This document shows, in pieces, positions 42,367 to 54,111 of a DNA stretch of 64,000 bases (the first letter of the stretch is position 1; each line of letters begins with the position of its first letter). A model generated the notes under the pieces. That model saw nothing but the letters and a program-made list of their open reading frames with translations. It was not told the origin of the DNA and did no database searches. The stretch is taken from positions 10,582,777-10,646,776 of the forward strand of contig OX328106.1 of the NCBI GenBank assembly GCA_946811185.2, in the 5' to 3' direction. A program made the position numbers and the translations under genes. This DNA is from Hippopus hippopus. Its lineage: Eukaryota; Mollusca; Bivalvia; Cardiida; Cardiidae.

Positions 42367-45300
42367 ATTATATAAAGTTTAAAATCTGTAAAGTTTTCAA
42401 TATCTTTATACAATTGTATAAATGATAGTAAATGACACTTAGTAACATACAAACGACAAATGCCTGTAATAATTTGAATCAGAAAACATAAGGAGAACGA
42501 TAAGAAATATTTCGCCAAGTGTAAATAAAAAGTGAATCAATTACCCTTACGCAAAGACCACAGAAATTACAATTTGCTTCCTTTGGTTTTTATCCCCGGG
42601 TCGTAAATATCCAATAAGAACGCGAGAAGGATCATATCGCTCTGGCTTTCAAGTGGAAGTACAAACATTTACGAGCCCCTTTTATGCCTCCAGAAACCTT
42701 TTTGTAGTAGTCTTTTTTTGTTTGGATATAATACCAATGATGATCAGTATGATTTAATTGTGTAAAAAATAAGAAATTATTTTGAAAAAAGAGAAAAGTG
42801 TTGAGTTGAACAATTTCTCTGTTGATCAAATTATTTCTGAAGACCTTTTACCCATATATACGCCTGAAATTGAAATCAAATGTCGAAAAAGGGTTTCTGT
42901 AGGTCTCGTATACTTATATGATAATAAAATAAGTGCATCGTAAGTATTTATATCTCTAGCAATTAGACGAAGAATTGGTGTTCGACCTATCGTATAAATT
43001 GTTAATGTGTACCACACGTTATAATATACCGACTTAAGAACTGGTTTAGCTGTTATTGGAATGTAAGAATTAACATAGTAAAATAAACGGAGTTAAAAAC
43101 GGAATCGAAGAATAAGGCTTTGCAGATAAGTAAATCAGTGAACAAAATAATCATTGAGATAAATGAATAGATAAATGATATCGACTTTTTTTGTAAACCG
43201 ATACATCTCTGTAAAAATTCAAAACACTGAAGATACTGGTAACCAATTTTATTGTACAATTCTGTTTTTGGCGGCAAAGGAATATTGTTACAACAATCAA
43301 TAAAATCTTAAAGTACAAGGACGATAATCACTTTTCTTACCCGCATTCTGATTCTAATTCTCAAGAATTTTCTAAATACCAGAGCTACATAATTATTCTC
43401 CGTTATGCAAAACAAAATCCTTAAAGCAGCCAGATACTGAGCTGTTTCCTAATTTAAGAATTACAAGACAATGTAGAACATATTAATTGTAATAATACGG
43501 ACTCCAGGTTTGTATGGATACCAACAAGATTTGCCTTTAGTTTTTAATCTTTAGTTTAGATTGTCCTAATCAAGATCGGGTATTTTGTTGCGTAACAGGT
43601 CAGACACGCGAGTGCTGCGATGATTGTTCTCCACGTAAATCAATGATCAGTGTTTATTTACAAAATCATTCTTCTCAATAATGATTAATACTTTGATTAA
43701 ATGTGTTTTCTGAAAAAGAAAAGAAGAAGAAGGAAAATCCTGCATACTTATGTCAGTTATCTGAGCTGAATAATAAAAAGAGTAGGGGTATGTTGGTGTT
43801 TCTGTGGTATTTCGGTGATTCGTGGGACCGGTTAACATTGGTGTTCTTTTTATACAGTTATACAGGGAAAGTCTGTGATAAAGGAAGCATGAAAACATTC
43901 TGCATTTCTGTGTGGTCGAATAGGGTATTACCGCGTGTGTAATTTCGTATCAGATTCGAACTTAGGCTTCTATCCGATGCAAACCTCTTTACACACGCAA
44001 CTCGACCTGATCCGACTCCACAGTAATGCAGACTGTTGTGATATTCGATGTTTGTTATCCCATCTGTTTTCTATCTACATTGACACAAATGAATAATTGA
44101 TCCGAATAAATATGAATCATTCAAAATTGATAAAGAAACTAAAACCAAGACATATATTTCAAAAAAATTTTCTTTCGAGTTTTCGTACATATATTCATAT
44201 AGAAGAATATAAAAATTGCCATGAAAATTTTCCGTGAATCAGAATGAAGAAATTATTTCAGTTGGAGATTCAAATATAAATCGTTACTATTTATGCGGAG
44301 ATACAAAACCTTATATACATTAAATTGCACTTACTTGAATAAGAACATTATTCTTGATTCTTAATGCCTCTGGGATCTTCAGCTCAATGTTAAAACTGGT
44401 TCAAATAAGAAATTAAGTCAATCTAAATGCATAAGATTACATGATGAGCCTGAGTTAACTTCCATAAATATTAACCTACATGTAAATAAACCGACACTTT
44501 TAGTCAGCATTATAAACAAGAAATATCTTTTAAAAAAGACAGACGGCGTAAGAGGCACTGGGATATGAATATTTAAATTCGTTTGTAGTATAATATGAAG
44601 AGAAATTATGAAAACAGTTCTGAAAGTAGCCTCTATTAAATTGTTTTGTATATGGTTGAAAGCAGAATTTTCAATAAGATTTAAGAATGAGGAAGCTCTA
44701 GTAATGAGCGTTATGGAGCAATACATTTATTCTCATGTTTAACGTAAAATGAGAGTCGACATTCTGCCATGTTTCGGAATATATCGTTTGTTCTGTTTTT
44801 TATTAATGAATCATGTTTAGATAGAGGTCTGTTTAGACCATACGATGAAATCTTTAAAAAGAAAACAAAGTAGATTTGCATGTTTTTGTACAAAAATGAA
44901 GCACCTTTCAAACATCGACTATTTGTCGTTATCAGAAGGCAGGGTCTTATCACCGCTCTCAATGCTTGACCACACCCACCTACTTTTACGCTCGTATTAA
45001 GAGTGATTTAGTAGAAACCCAGTTTCTTCGCTTACAACGCAATAAAATCGATTGTTCGCCCAGGTAGGCATAGTTATTCACCAAATTCAAGACATAACAT
45101 CTTTTTTCATTGTGACAAGAAACGAAATCAGTTGTTTCAGAACCCGTTTTCGTGTAAGACAATAGAGCGGTAGCCTGCCGTCGCAATTCGTATTCGGTTT
45201 TACGCGAGGAAAAACGGGTACCAAATCTCTTACACTAACCAAAATAGAAAACTTGCCAATACTCATTGCTATTAGTTTATCCATATGATTTAGATTATGG

Positions 45301-46479
45301 ATGTTTAGCTAGAGTTTAACATCTGTATGGCCAAAAAGTACATCTTTACACAGGTAAATGTGATCATTACGTGATTTTCTACTCATGAACACTTTTATCC
45401 AATGTCGGTAAATTTCTACTGTGACCTTTATTTTTTTGCGTAGTTTACCTATATTTGGCCAATCACAAAATGTGTAACCATTCATTTCCTCCTAGTACTG
45501 AAAGTAGGTCAAAAGTGAGATCATACAGCTACGCCGAAAAAAAACAAAAAAAAAAAAAACGAGAGATAGAAAAAATCACGACTGTTTTAAACAGAAAATC
45601 GAACATGATAATATCGAACTGTGTCGAGCGAAAGTCAGATTGGACGTTATACTAATGTACTGTCTACAGAAATAACTGAAAGTGTAGTTTCACTTTAAGG
45701 CGACACTCTAGTTTATGGTTAAATCTACTAGAACTTCTCTTCTTTCCAATTTATACGAAAGGTATTATGGACTAATTGCTGGTTGTTGTTTCTGTTGCTG
45801 TTGGTGATGGTTGAATGGTTGTTTTTGTTGTTGTATTTTGTAAATCGAGCGAATATTAATTCGACTGCGGATAATTTAAAACTGAAAATCGATGCTTTTT
45901 ATAGATAATTTAAATAACATTATCAATGTACACCGACAGAAATACGCACTGAAGATGGACGCATGCATCGACAATCTAGGTCATAAACTGCTATATTTCC
46001 ACAGTTTCCAAGATAATAATTATTATAACCTTCGCTAATTTTCAGATTTTTATAACATTTGAGAAAAGCACTGAGTGATGTCTTAACTGCAATATATGAC
46101 GTCATCGTGCAAAGCACAGTATTCCTTTCATTCGTTTCAAACTCTGGACTTAGTTTAAACGTATTTATTTTACATCGATTGAGAAACAAGTTCTTACAAC
46201 TTACACTAATCTCTCTCTCTCTCTCTGGACTGACCTACATGTACAATTACTTATCAATTCAACATTTCAAATCGATAATTACGGGAAAGCTTAAATTTTA
46301 TCATAAGAATAATATCAAGTACTTGTATGTAAGGGTTTTATTTTCTTTTCTTTTTTTCTTTGGTCGAGCACTCCTATTAAAGGCCCAGTAAAGGCCAAAA
46401 TAGCAAAGCAGGTGTCATAATACATTTAAATCATACCATTTAAAAGTATGGAAAATACTGTGGAGATGACCGTCTGTTA
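42367..46479. other. Long unassigned AT-rich stretch
   Basis: No family G, TTAA1, K, H or SINE copy recognised, unusually sparse for this window. A CATTCTGATTCTAATTCTCAAG segment at about 43344 resembles a family L arm. A (CT)n tract is at 46211-46226 and an A-run at 45547-45560. The open frames are short and unsupported. Confidence 0.4.
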
Positions 46480-46780
46480 TCGTGTGGTCGCGCCATATGT
46501 TAGTCGCTGGCAGGAAAAAAAAGAATTTTAAAATCAGGCAAAAAGTAAACAAAAGACACAGCTACCAGGCAGGTTTTAACTTAGTTTTGAAATTAATTTC
46601 TCTATCAGCGACTAACACTTGGACCAACCGTACAATGACAGATTGTCATCTTCACAATAATTTCCATACGTTTAAATGGTATGACATAAGTTCAAATGCA
46701 TTTTAACACCCGCATTGTTTTCATTTGGTCTTTATTGCTACTTTAAAAAGTCAGTTGAACTCATTCATGGTAACTTCCGC
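46480..46780. repeat. Dispersed repeat related to 6380-6660
   Basis: ACCAACCGTACAATGACAGAT, TAAATGGTATGACATAAGTT and GCATTGTTTTCATTTGGTC correspond to words at 6518-6620 in order. Confidence 0.5.
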
Positions 46781-46802
46781 ATCTGTAGTTTTATTCTATT
46801 GC

Positions 46803-47639
46803 AAATTATGAACGTTGATTCTTGAGGCATAGCTAAGATGCAAAAAGAATGTAACCAATGAATATCATTTTTCTCTCACTGAAATTAAGTGTGTCACACT
46901 TTGGATATTTGTGTGTGTCAGATTGCAAAAGTTCGTATGCTTAATGTGTTTACAACCCGAAAATGTTTCACATACATTTTCAATGTTATTTTTAAAAAAG
47001 AAGAATGGAATAATATGGGGTAATTGATACCTTTTTGCGCTTTGAAATTGCGTGAAATCCAAACAATTTATATTTGCAATTGTTAAAATGCTTCACCAAT
47101 TCTTTCAATAATTATGCAAATAAAGCATTGAATAATAAAACACTACTAACGTTACTTCAAATTTGCTCGGAAAGTGCACTGATTCCGATAATTTCGCAGT
47201 TAACTCGAACTAGTCTTGCAGGAAAAGGACATTCAAAATGTACATCAAAAATAAACTTCAACAACATCACGACAAAATGAGTTAATGCTGGTAACTAGCG
47301 ATTACTTATTTCATTAAAATGCTTTTTCTGTTATTTTCTGAAAAAAAAAAACGTGAATGGACATCAATAGATGGTACTGAGTCAAAGAATGCTTGTTTTA
47401 TCAGGGAAGTTCAATGTTCATTCTGCCAAACAACTCAGCGTTTAATTACAAATGCAAGCTTTGTCGCTGCAGCTGCTGCTATTTTGTTCGAAGGATAGAT
47501 AAGGATATTGAATATGTCGTAACATATTTATGTTGTCAAAGACTGTCGCGATACGATAGACAAAAATAACTTATTTCGGATGTGAATAGAGTTTAATCTT
47601 GATGGTTCAATACACGTGATAATATGAAAATATTGTCAT
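46803..47639. repeat. Family S direct repeat, copy 1
   Basis: AACGTTGATTCTTGAGGC, ATGCAAATAAAGCATTGAAT, GTTCAATGTTCATTCTGCC, GCAGCTGCTGCTATTTTGTT and ACTGTCGCGATACGATAGAC recur at 49535-50310 in the same order and orientation. Strongly diverged. The short frame in copy 2 is not intact in copy 1. Confidence 0.7.
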
Positions 47640-47980
47640 TTTCTATCCTATTGATTACATACCTTTAACGAATTCAAATTAGATAGGTTTGACAGATGAG
47701 ATGTTTGTGTAGGTGTATTTACCAAGCTGAAGCAATTTCATTAAATTAGACCACGCATGTAGCGAATTGACCAATCAGCGATCAGTATTTCAAAAGTATA
47801 TATCGAAGATACAACTCCCACAGTTGTATATCTAGATATACAATGTTAGTATATCCTGCACTTGAATTCCGACAAGTTTTGTTTGCAGTATCGAGTCAGA
47901 GCAAAATATACCTGTCGCGGTAAAACACAATTTGGAAAATATGCTTCAGGGAATCGGATACAGCATTTCGATGGGTGATT
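47640..47980. other. Unassigned stretch
   Basis: Contains GTTGTATATCTAGATATACAA-like local symmetry at about 47823-47845. Nothing else recognised. Confidence 0.35.
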
Positions 47981-48033
47981 GCAATACTATTCTAAGTGCG
48001 TATACAATATACAAGCACTTAGAATAGTATTGC
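47981..48033. repeat. Perfect 19 bp hairpin
   Basis: GCAATACTATTCTAAGTGC (47981-47999) and its exact complement GCACTTAGAATAGTATTGC (48015-48033) flank a 15 bp loop. No T-run or other signal suggests a particular function. Confidence 0.9.
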
Positions 48034-48142
48034 GCTTACTTATCAATTTACTAAAGTAACCTTTTCAGTGGAGTGTGTTTTTGACAGAAGCAAAAATAAG
48101 GCTCCAGTAAGAAAAAAACTAATTTTGGCATTAGATGATATC

Positions 48143-48200
48143 AAGGCGGTCAGTGAACCTATGCATATGTTTCCTGCCTTTCTCATACCATAACAAAACA
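48143..48200 (-). repeat. SINE-1 fragment
   Basis: AAGGCGGTCAGTGAACCTATG, CATATGTTTCCTGCCTTTCTC and ATACCATAACA match part of the SINE-1 body. Confidence 0.6.
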
Positions 48201-48295
48201 ACTACGCAATTTTTCTCTATAATTAAAAAAAAAGTAAATATTCATTTTAACTAAAAAATAAGAAATTCCACTGTGCTCTTGAGTTTGTTTGTACA

Positions 48296-48543
48296 AGAGT
48301 TTAACGCTGTTTTAATAGATGAAAGGTCATATCACGGCGGTCAGTGGACCTATGCATATGCTCTCTGGCTTTCTCACACCAGTACTGACAAAAACTTTCT
48401 TTCCAAGTGTCTACTTTTCTCACATGCATCAGAGGTGAGAAGCGACAAATCGAGGGAAAGACAGCTTGCCGCAACCGGGTATCGAACGTGCAACTACCAG
48501 CTCACAAGTCAGATACACTAGCCACTGAGCTACCAGGCTGGGC
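48296..48543 (-). mobile_element. SINE-1, full-length tRNA-derived copy
   Basis: On the minus strand the head begins CCCAGCCTGGTAGCTCAGTGG (A box 48522-48535), with the B box CGTTCGATACC at 48478-48488, and continues into a body with CCTCTGATGCATG, CAGTACTGGTGTGAGAAAGC and a tail region ending TTAAAACAGCGTTAAACTC. The A-box to B-box spacing fits a tRNA-derived pol III promoter. The family might be V-SINE-like, an assignment that needs a database comparison. Confidence 0.85.
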
Positions 48544-48900
48544 AGAAATTCACGTACTGAACATAATTGATAAAAAAGAACATTATTTCTCAAAAACATT
48601 CTATGTTTTTCGTAATAAAATAAAAAGTTCAGCCGAACCGTAACGTTTTCAAAATATTGAAGACAAATACTAGTTCGATCTTGAACACTCCACAATGAGG
48701 TTTACCTTGGTTAAATATCGTAATGAATAATTTAGCATTTTGAAAGAAATTATACCTTTTATTTGTTTGTTTTGAATCTGGTGCAAGACCTTTCATTGCA
48801 ACGAGCAGAATGACTCCATTTTGTAACAAGCTTTTTATCTCATACGCACATGTACATTTGACATGAAAAGCACGAATAAATAGTCACGTGGTCTAAGTTT
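48544..48900. other. Unassigned stretch
   Basis: Nothing recognised. Confidence 0.35.
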
Positions 48901-48991
48901 GATAGAAAATCTCGTGCCGTGATATATGGGAAATATACACTCGCTAACGCTCGTGTATATTTCCCATATACCACGGCACTCGTTTTCTATC
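48901..48991. repeat. Strong hairpin, about 43 bp stem
   Basis: GATAGAAAATCTCGTGCCGTG then ATATATGGGAAATATACAC pairs with GTGTATATTTCCCATATACC then ACGGCACTCGTTTTCTATC, a stem of about 43 bp with four or so mismatches and a TAAC loop. No ORF or known RNA family recognised. Confidence 0.9.
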
Positions 48992-49534
48992 CCATACTTG
49001 TCTGATGCCATTGTCTGGTTTTCAGTGTCTTCGATATAAGCTTTCATCGTATATATACCCGTATACATGTCTACTGTAACTCATAACCATGTGCTGTGTT
49101 ACAACTTGCTTATCGTACCAGCAATGAACCACTCGCTTTACACTTTTTTTTTCTTTAGAAAATGCGCTAAGGTGAGCAATCAGTACAGCTGCTATATTTT
49201 ATACTAAAAAAAAAAAAATCCGGTCAAATATGCTGAGTATAAACCTTACTGTGAATAGCCGTTTGTCTACAATCTTTACTCTTTACCTTATGATTCATGA
49301 CACCTACAGTGTTCATACTCGGTACTTAGTGTTATAAAATAGTACTTGATCAAAGCTGTTTAAATTTTGTCCCTTGGATTATGGCTGGTTCCACCTATCC
49401 GGTCATATGCTTTACACAGAGTTCCCCAGGCATTTTTTTTTTTTTATTTCGTATTTATTTTCTTGTGAAAATTAACAAGGTCCACAGTTTTGGGACTGGC
49501 GTTACAACAAGATAATTATGATGAAAAATTGCAT
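48992..49534. other. Unassigned stretch
   Basis: Includes A and T homopolymers. No gene recognised. Confidence 0.35.
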
Positions 49535-50310
49535 CAAATGAACTTTGATTTTTTAGGCAAAGTTATCAAGTATAACACTGGAAAAAATCATCGTTTTTTG
49601 TGTTTGTGTCAAATTGCAAACACTTTTATGCCAAATGCCTTAACAACCTGGAACCACGTCACAGATATGCTATTGGTTGAAAAATAGAATAAAGTAATAG
49701 TGAGTAAATGCTAACTTTTTGCACTTGAAAATTGCATGGAAATAAAAAAAAAAAAATAGCTATTGTTAAGATATTTCACGAAATTCCCTCCAATATATAT
49801 GCAAATAAAGGAATGAATAATGAACCAATACTACTTTTATGACATAGGGGAACTACATTAAACTCCTATAACTTGTCTAAAAACTCAAGACAAATTTGCG
49901 AGAGACGATTTTGTGGAATTTAACTGCAAAGTAATTTAATCTGGTTTTAGATGCACTTCATGATTAAATGTAGAAAATAGTATGATTAAAGTAATGTTTT
50001 CAAAATTTAACTGTTGCAAGACAAAGAAACGTCGGCTGTGTGAAGCAATGGGTCTAAGAATGGCGACAGGTAAATTTAATATTCATTCTGTCAAACAATA
50101 CAGGGTTTACATTACTAAATGCAAGCTTGGTCAAAGCAGCAGCTGCTATGTTATCCGAAGGAAAGATAAGGATACTGAATATGTCATCGCATAATATTGT
50201 TGTCGCAGACTGTTGCGCTACGATAGACAGAGATAACTTATCTCGGGTGTGAATAAAATAAAACGTTGATGAAATAAAGCTCGCTATAATGTGAAAATAT
50301 TGACACTAAT
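49535..50310. repeat. Family S direct repeat, copy 2
   Basis: Same word order as 46803-47639. The open frame 49982-50194 falls in it; the corresponding region in copy 1 is broken, so I treat it as a repeat and not a gene. Confidence 0.7.
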
Positions 50311-50387
50311 ATGGCTAGTGAATTTTATTATCCGTGAAAGCGCAGAATATGGACATTTAAAAATCGGCTGTAACGTACATAATTTTT

Positions 50388-50570
50388 AAGTCTTTCGGAT
50401 GAGACTTTAAACCAAGGTCCCGTGTCGCGGTGCTATACACCGAGCACATTATGGAACCAGGCGTAACCAAGGATGAGTTTCGTCCTGTGTCTTCCCTCGT
50501 ATCATAACTAACAGCCTTCATATGGGCAACCGGTGACGACGATAGATAAACGGAAAATCAATCAAATCAG
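50388..50570 (+). mobile_element. SINE-4 body with (ATCA)n tail
   Basis: TCTTTCGGATGAGACTTTAA, CCAAGGTCCCGTGTCGC, GATGAGTTTCGTCCTGTG, GGGCAACCGGTGACGACG and the tail AAAATCAATCAAATCA match the tail half of 57617-57840. GGATGAGAC-TTAAACC-AGGTCCCGTGT resembles a motif I recall from SINE bodies in several marine invertebrates. The tRNA-like head is not clear here. Confidence 0.65.
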
Positions 50571-50829
50571 TCATATTTCTAAAGAGGACAGGGCTGAAGC
50601 AAACAAACAGTAAGGCTGCTGCACTTTTTTTTCCAATTATGTATGAAAAATATGAACCTCATACTGAACATCAGTTTTTCTGCATCTTTTTAACGACCAT
50701 AAAGGTTTTCTAAAACATATTTGGGAAAAGAGAAAACACTAATAAAAAAATGCCCGGCTGCTCGCCACATGGCGAAGGGCGAGGATAAATAAATGGACGT
50801 CGAATTTTCAACAGAAAGAAAATACTGGT

Positions 50830-51095
50830 TGATTGATTGAATTGGAGTTTAACGCCGTTTTAACAGCTTAGGTCATATTACGGCGGTCAGTGCATCTATA
50901 TACGCATGTGTTTCCTGGCTTTCTCACACCAGTACTGACACAATTTTCTTTCTAGGTCACTGACTACTCTCCCGCATGTTTCAGAGGTGAGAGGCGAAAA
51001 ATCGCCGGAAAGAAAGTTTGCCTCAACTGGGTATCGAGCTCACAACCACCAGGTCACGAGTCCGATACGCTAACCTCTGAGCTACTCGGGCGGGC
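50830..51095 (-). mobile_element. SINE-1, near full-length, with (TTGA)n tail
   Basis: On the minus strand it reads GCCCGCCCGAGTAGCTCAGA (A box), GAGCTCGATACCC (B box), the CAGTACTGGTGTGAGAAAGC body, CCTAAGCTGTTAAAACGGCG and then AATTCAATCAATCAACC. This copy is the best preserved of the window. Confidence 0.88.
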
Positions 51096-51618
51096 AAGAA
51101 AATAATGTTGTAATAATATATATCATTATATAGTCTGTTTATAAGGCAGACTGTCTTCATGTCTTGAGTGTATATACACATATTTGAGAAATAATAAGAA
51201 TAGCAAAAATAATTATCTAAATGAATTTCATTGGAGCATAGCTATTAATACTGATCTATAGGGTTGTTATCTATGCGGGTTGGCTTTGATATGCAGTGAA
51301 AAAATAAACACCCTCTGTCTTTGATTTATGATGTAAGTAATTGCAAGCCTTACTTCAGTCTGGGAATTCAAACCCTTTTGACGTGGAAAGTTGCTTTTAA
51401 GCGCAGGGTAGACTGAGATCAGACAGCACAGATCGCCATTTCTTTGTGACCTAATGAGATAGAAAGTTTGTGACGTACCACACGGTGGTTGTCAGTTTGA
51501 TGTTAGCCCCAGGGATGCGTACAAAGGTCGGAAGCTATACATATCCAGTGTTATATGATTGTATCACAGGAAATTTTCTATCTATATAATAATCTTTCTA
51601 TGGTCGAAAACATATATT
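51096..51618. other. Unassigned stretch with K-like relic
   Basis: TAGACTGAGATCAGACAGCAC at about 51410-51432 resembles the K hairpin arm; the rest is unassigned. Confidence 0.4.
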
Positions 51619-51750
51619 TCATGCCCTGTCAAAAAGGGCCCCTGCAAAAAGAATCGACCCAGGTCAGCCTGCGTAGTCTGCGCAGGCTGACCTTGGTTGA
51701 AACTTTTGCCATTGGTCAGTTTTTGCTGTCAAAGGACCAGTTTACACTCG
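51619..51750. repeat. Family G fragment
   Basis: CATGCCCTGTCAAAAAGGGCC, GAATCGACCCAGGTCAGCC and a palindrome with CGTAGTCTGCGCAGGC, ending CTGTCAAAGGACCAG. Left portion shortened, right half missing. Confidence 0.75.
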
Positions 51751-52600
51751 TTTCTAGATATTCACCCACCAGCGAATACCTAAAGAATATTTGCGATGCA
51801 AAATGTAATGTCTATTTCCCAGAAGCCACGATCAAAGCTCAAACATGAAGAACTAGTTACGGAGAGATGTTTGAGTGCTTGCTTACAGACCTTTAGATGT
51901 TTTATTCAGAACTGTAGCCCCATCTAACGATCATTGTACATTCACTTCTAATATTGAATTCCAGGCCGAGCAATATGATAGACTGTGTCAGAACGTCTCG
52001 GCCTATCGGATGGCTTCTCACAAATTTTGAAGTCAGAATACTAAATGAAATGGTTTGTGGATACTTTTCCTGGTTGTAGCTTCTGTTTTGATTCGGTAAG
52101 AATCACATTTTCGATCTTGGTTGTGTACTACGAGTTGAAAAACAGAAACCTTAGAAAAGCAGATATTGCTCACACCGTTTCAAGATGAATGCTTTAATCC
52201 TGGACATATTTTTTAACATCGCCACAAAACACTGGCAATGATTTTCCGCTCAGCCTGTAATGAGCGCGTCTAGACGGTCTAAGTGGAAAACAGGAACTGT
52301 AAAGCATTAATAGCGTTAATTCTCGGGCGAGACTTAATTGCTCTACAACTCCATCGGGACGGAATTGACCATTGTTTAAGTCATTAATCGCAATTTGTAT
52401 AACACGAGTCGCATACGTTTTTTTTTATTCCTGACATATGTTGCCATAGAAACAGGATTGTAGAATTTCATAATTCTAGACCGATAAAATAAGTTTTTTT
52501 TTCTTGTTTGCTTTTTTGCACTGCAAGCCCTCTGAACGAAAAATAGCTCAGAACTCCACCGCCGTTTATTTAAGTTAGCTATACTTACATTGTTGTATAC
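51751..52600. other. Unassigned stretch
   Basis: No gene or repeat family recognised. Confidence 0.35.
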
Positions 52601-53250
52601 TTGAGCCATGCTGTAGCTACGGGGGTTTATACTTCTCAGTAATGTGCAAGAAAATACTGATGCATAACATCAATGGCGCCGCAAATATGTTGTTTCTGAA
52701 ATGGGGCACTTTACAGCGGGTTAATTTTTTACGCCAAGGGCATCACTTGAACAAACTTCATAGAGGTCCACAAGGTGATACTACATGACAAATAATTAAA
52801 CTCTGGGCCATCTGGGATACGATCTGGTTTTTATCGATTTGGCAATGAAAGTACGGTATTTTACATGTTAAAAAACCCCAAAAAAATCAGTCCAAATAGA
52901 GAAACAAAGTTGGTATGGGCTTGATCTGGTAACACTGAACCAGTCCATATAGTAAACAATATGGCTACCTCCACAGGCACTTTTCAAAAGCGAATAGAAA
53001 TATAGTGCCGCCGCTCATGTGGCGCCACAGTAATACCAAGTAAGTCATCAGAAAACTATGGTTTCATAGAATCAGTTTTGTCAAACGAGCGACTTATCAT
53101 GAGGTCACATGATCCTTCGATGAGCAGAAAATTGACCAATACCAAAAGGCTTCAATCCAGGTCAGCCTGCGCGGACTGCACAAGCTAACTAGAGTCGATA
53201 CTTTTTTTCTGATGTATTACACCACTTGCTCACAGAGCATGGTCCATAAT
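52601..53250. mobile_element. Family G MITE split by an insertion
   Basis: The left end TTGAGCCATGCTGTAGC ... TCAGTAATG is separated from ATACCAAGTAAGTCATCAG by about 380 bp. The remainder has the GC core CAGCCTGCGCGGACTGC and ends CACAGAGCATGGTCCATAA. Confidence 0.65.
52673..53026. repeat. Insert within G, with GGCGCC ends and a conserved-looking block
   Basis: GGCGCCGCAAATATG at the left and AATATAGTGCCGCCGCTC ... GTGGCGCC at the right suggest inverted ends. The block from AAGGGCATCACTTGAACA to CTGGGCCATCTGG (about 52735-52815) resembles a sequence I recall as recurrent in bivalve genomes. I give no function. Confidence 0.45.
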
Positions 53251-53412
53251 TATGTTTGCAACAGTAGAAATCAATTTTTATAAATACATAATTCCTTGTG
53301 ATGCAATCGGTGGCTTTCTTATTACACTTACATGGTGCCAGATAAACATTAAATGCCTTATTAAAGGCCCAGAACATTCAAATGGATTCTGGCAAAAAAT
53401 ATCGAACGGCGT

Positions 53413-53635
53413 AAGTTTTATACCAAATAATTCCAAGCTTAAACGATCCTTAGGAAAAGGGGTTTTAAAAGCACTGTTCGAAAAGGAGAAAATGCACTTA
53501 ACCAGCTTTTTGTCATTTTCCCACTATAAGTTCTATCCTTCTTCTGTAAATAAATTCCATCAGATGAGCCTCGTGTAGTTTGTCGTCGGCAAATGCTTGA
53601 AAAAGCCACAATTTTGAGGTATTGCAAAGTGTTAA
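53413..53635. mobile_element. TTAA1 MITE, diverged
   Basis: TTTATACCAAATAATTCCAAG, TTAAACGATCC, GAGAAAATGCACTTAACCAG and TGTCGTCGGCAAATGCTTG, then GTGTTAA at 53630-53635. The left TTAA is lost. Confidence 0.7.
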
Positions 53636-53789
53636 ACAGTGTAAAAGATAAAAATACTTGCCTTCCAGTCAAATATCTATAGCTTTAGTCAATATTTTAT
53701 CTTCCATACTTCATAATAATCGAACGCAGATTTTCGCATTTCAGTGGGTTAATAAATTCGCGTTTTATTGCACGATTTACATTTCAAAT

Positions 53790-54055
53790 ACACGTGTTAT
53801 TGGTTACGCGCAAAATTAGTAGAATTCGTTACTTACATGTATAGGCTATACTTATATCACATTTTAGTGCATCAGTCTCCATTCCTGCTCTGATATCGGT
53901 TTTTTCCCCATCTTTCGAATACACGTGTTGTTAGTTACGCGCAAAATTAGTAGAATTCGTTACTTACTTGTATAGGCTATACTTATATCACATTTTAGTG
54001 CATTAGTCTCCATTCCTGTTCTGATATCGTTTTTTTTTTTCCATCTTTCGAATAA
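53790..54055. repeat. Two tandem 131 bp repeats
   Basis: Unit 1 begins CACGTGTTATTGGTTACGCG at 53791 and unit 2 begins CACGTGTTGTTAGTTACGCG at 53922. The units are nearly identical through AATTAGTAGAATTCGTTAC and ATTTTAGTGCAT, differing in a few substitutions and a T-run. They lie just left of element R. Confidence 0.9.
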
Positions 54056-54111
54056 TAGATATAATAGATATCTGGCCCGATAACTGTATAATTTTTATCG
54101 CCATTCTGATA

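Noticed and set aside
43703..43942. Small plus-strand ORF in the low-repeat stretch
   Set aside because: Lysine-rich start from a homopurine tract, an overlapping frame on the other strand, no family resemblance.
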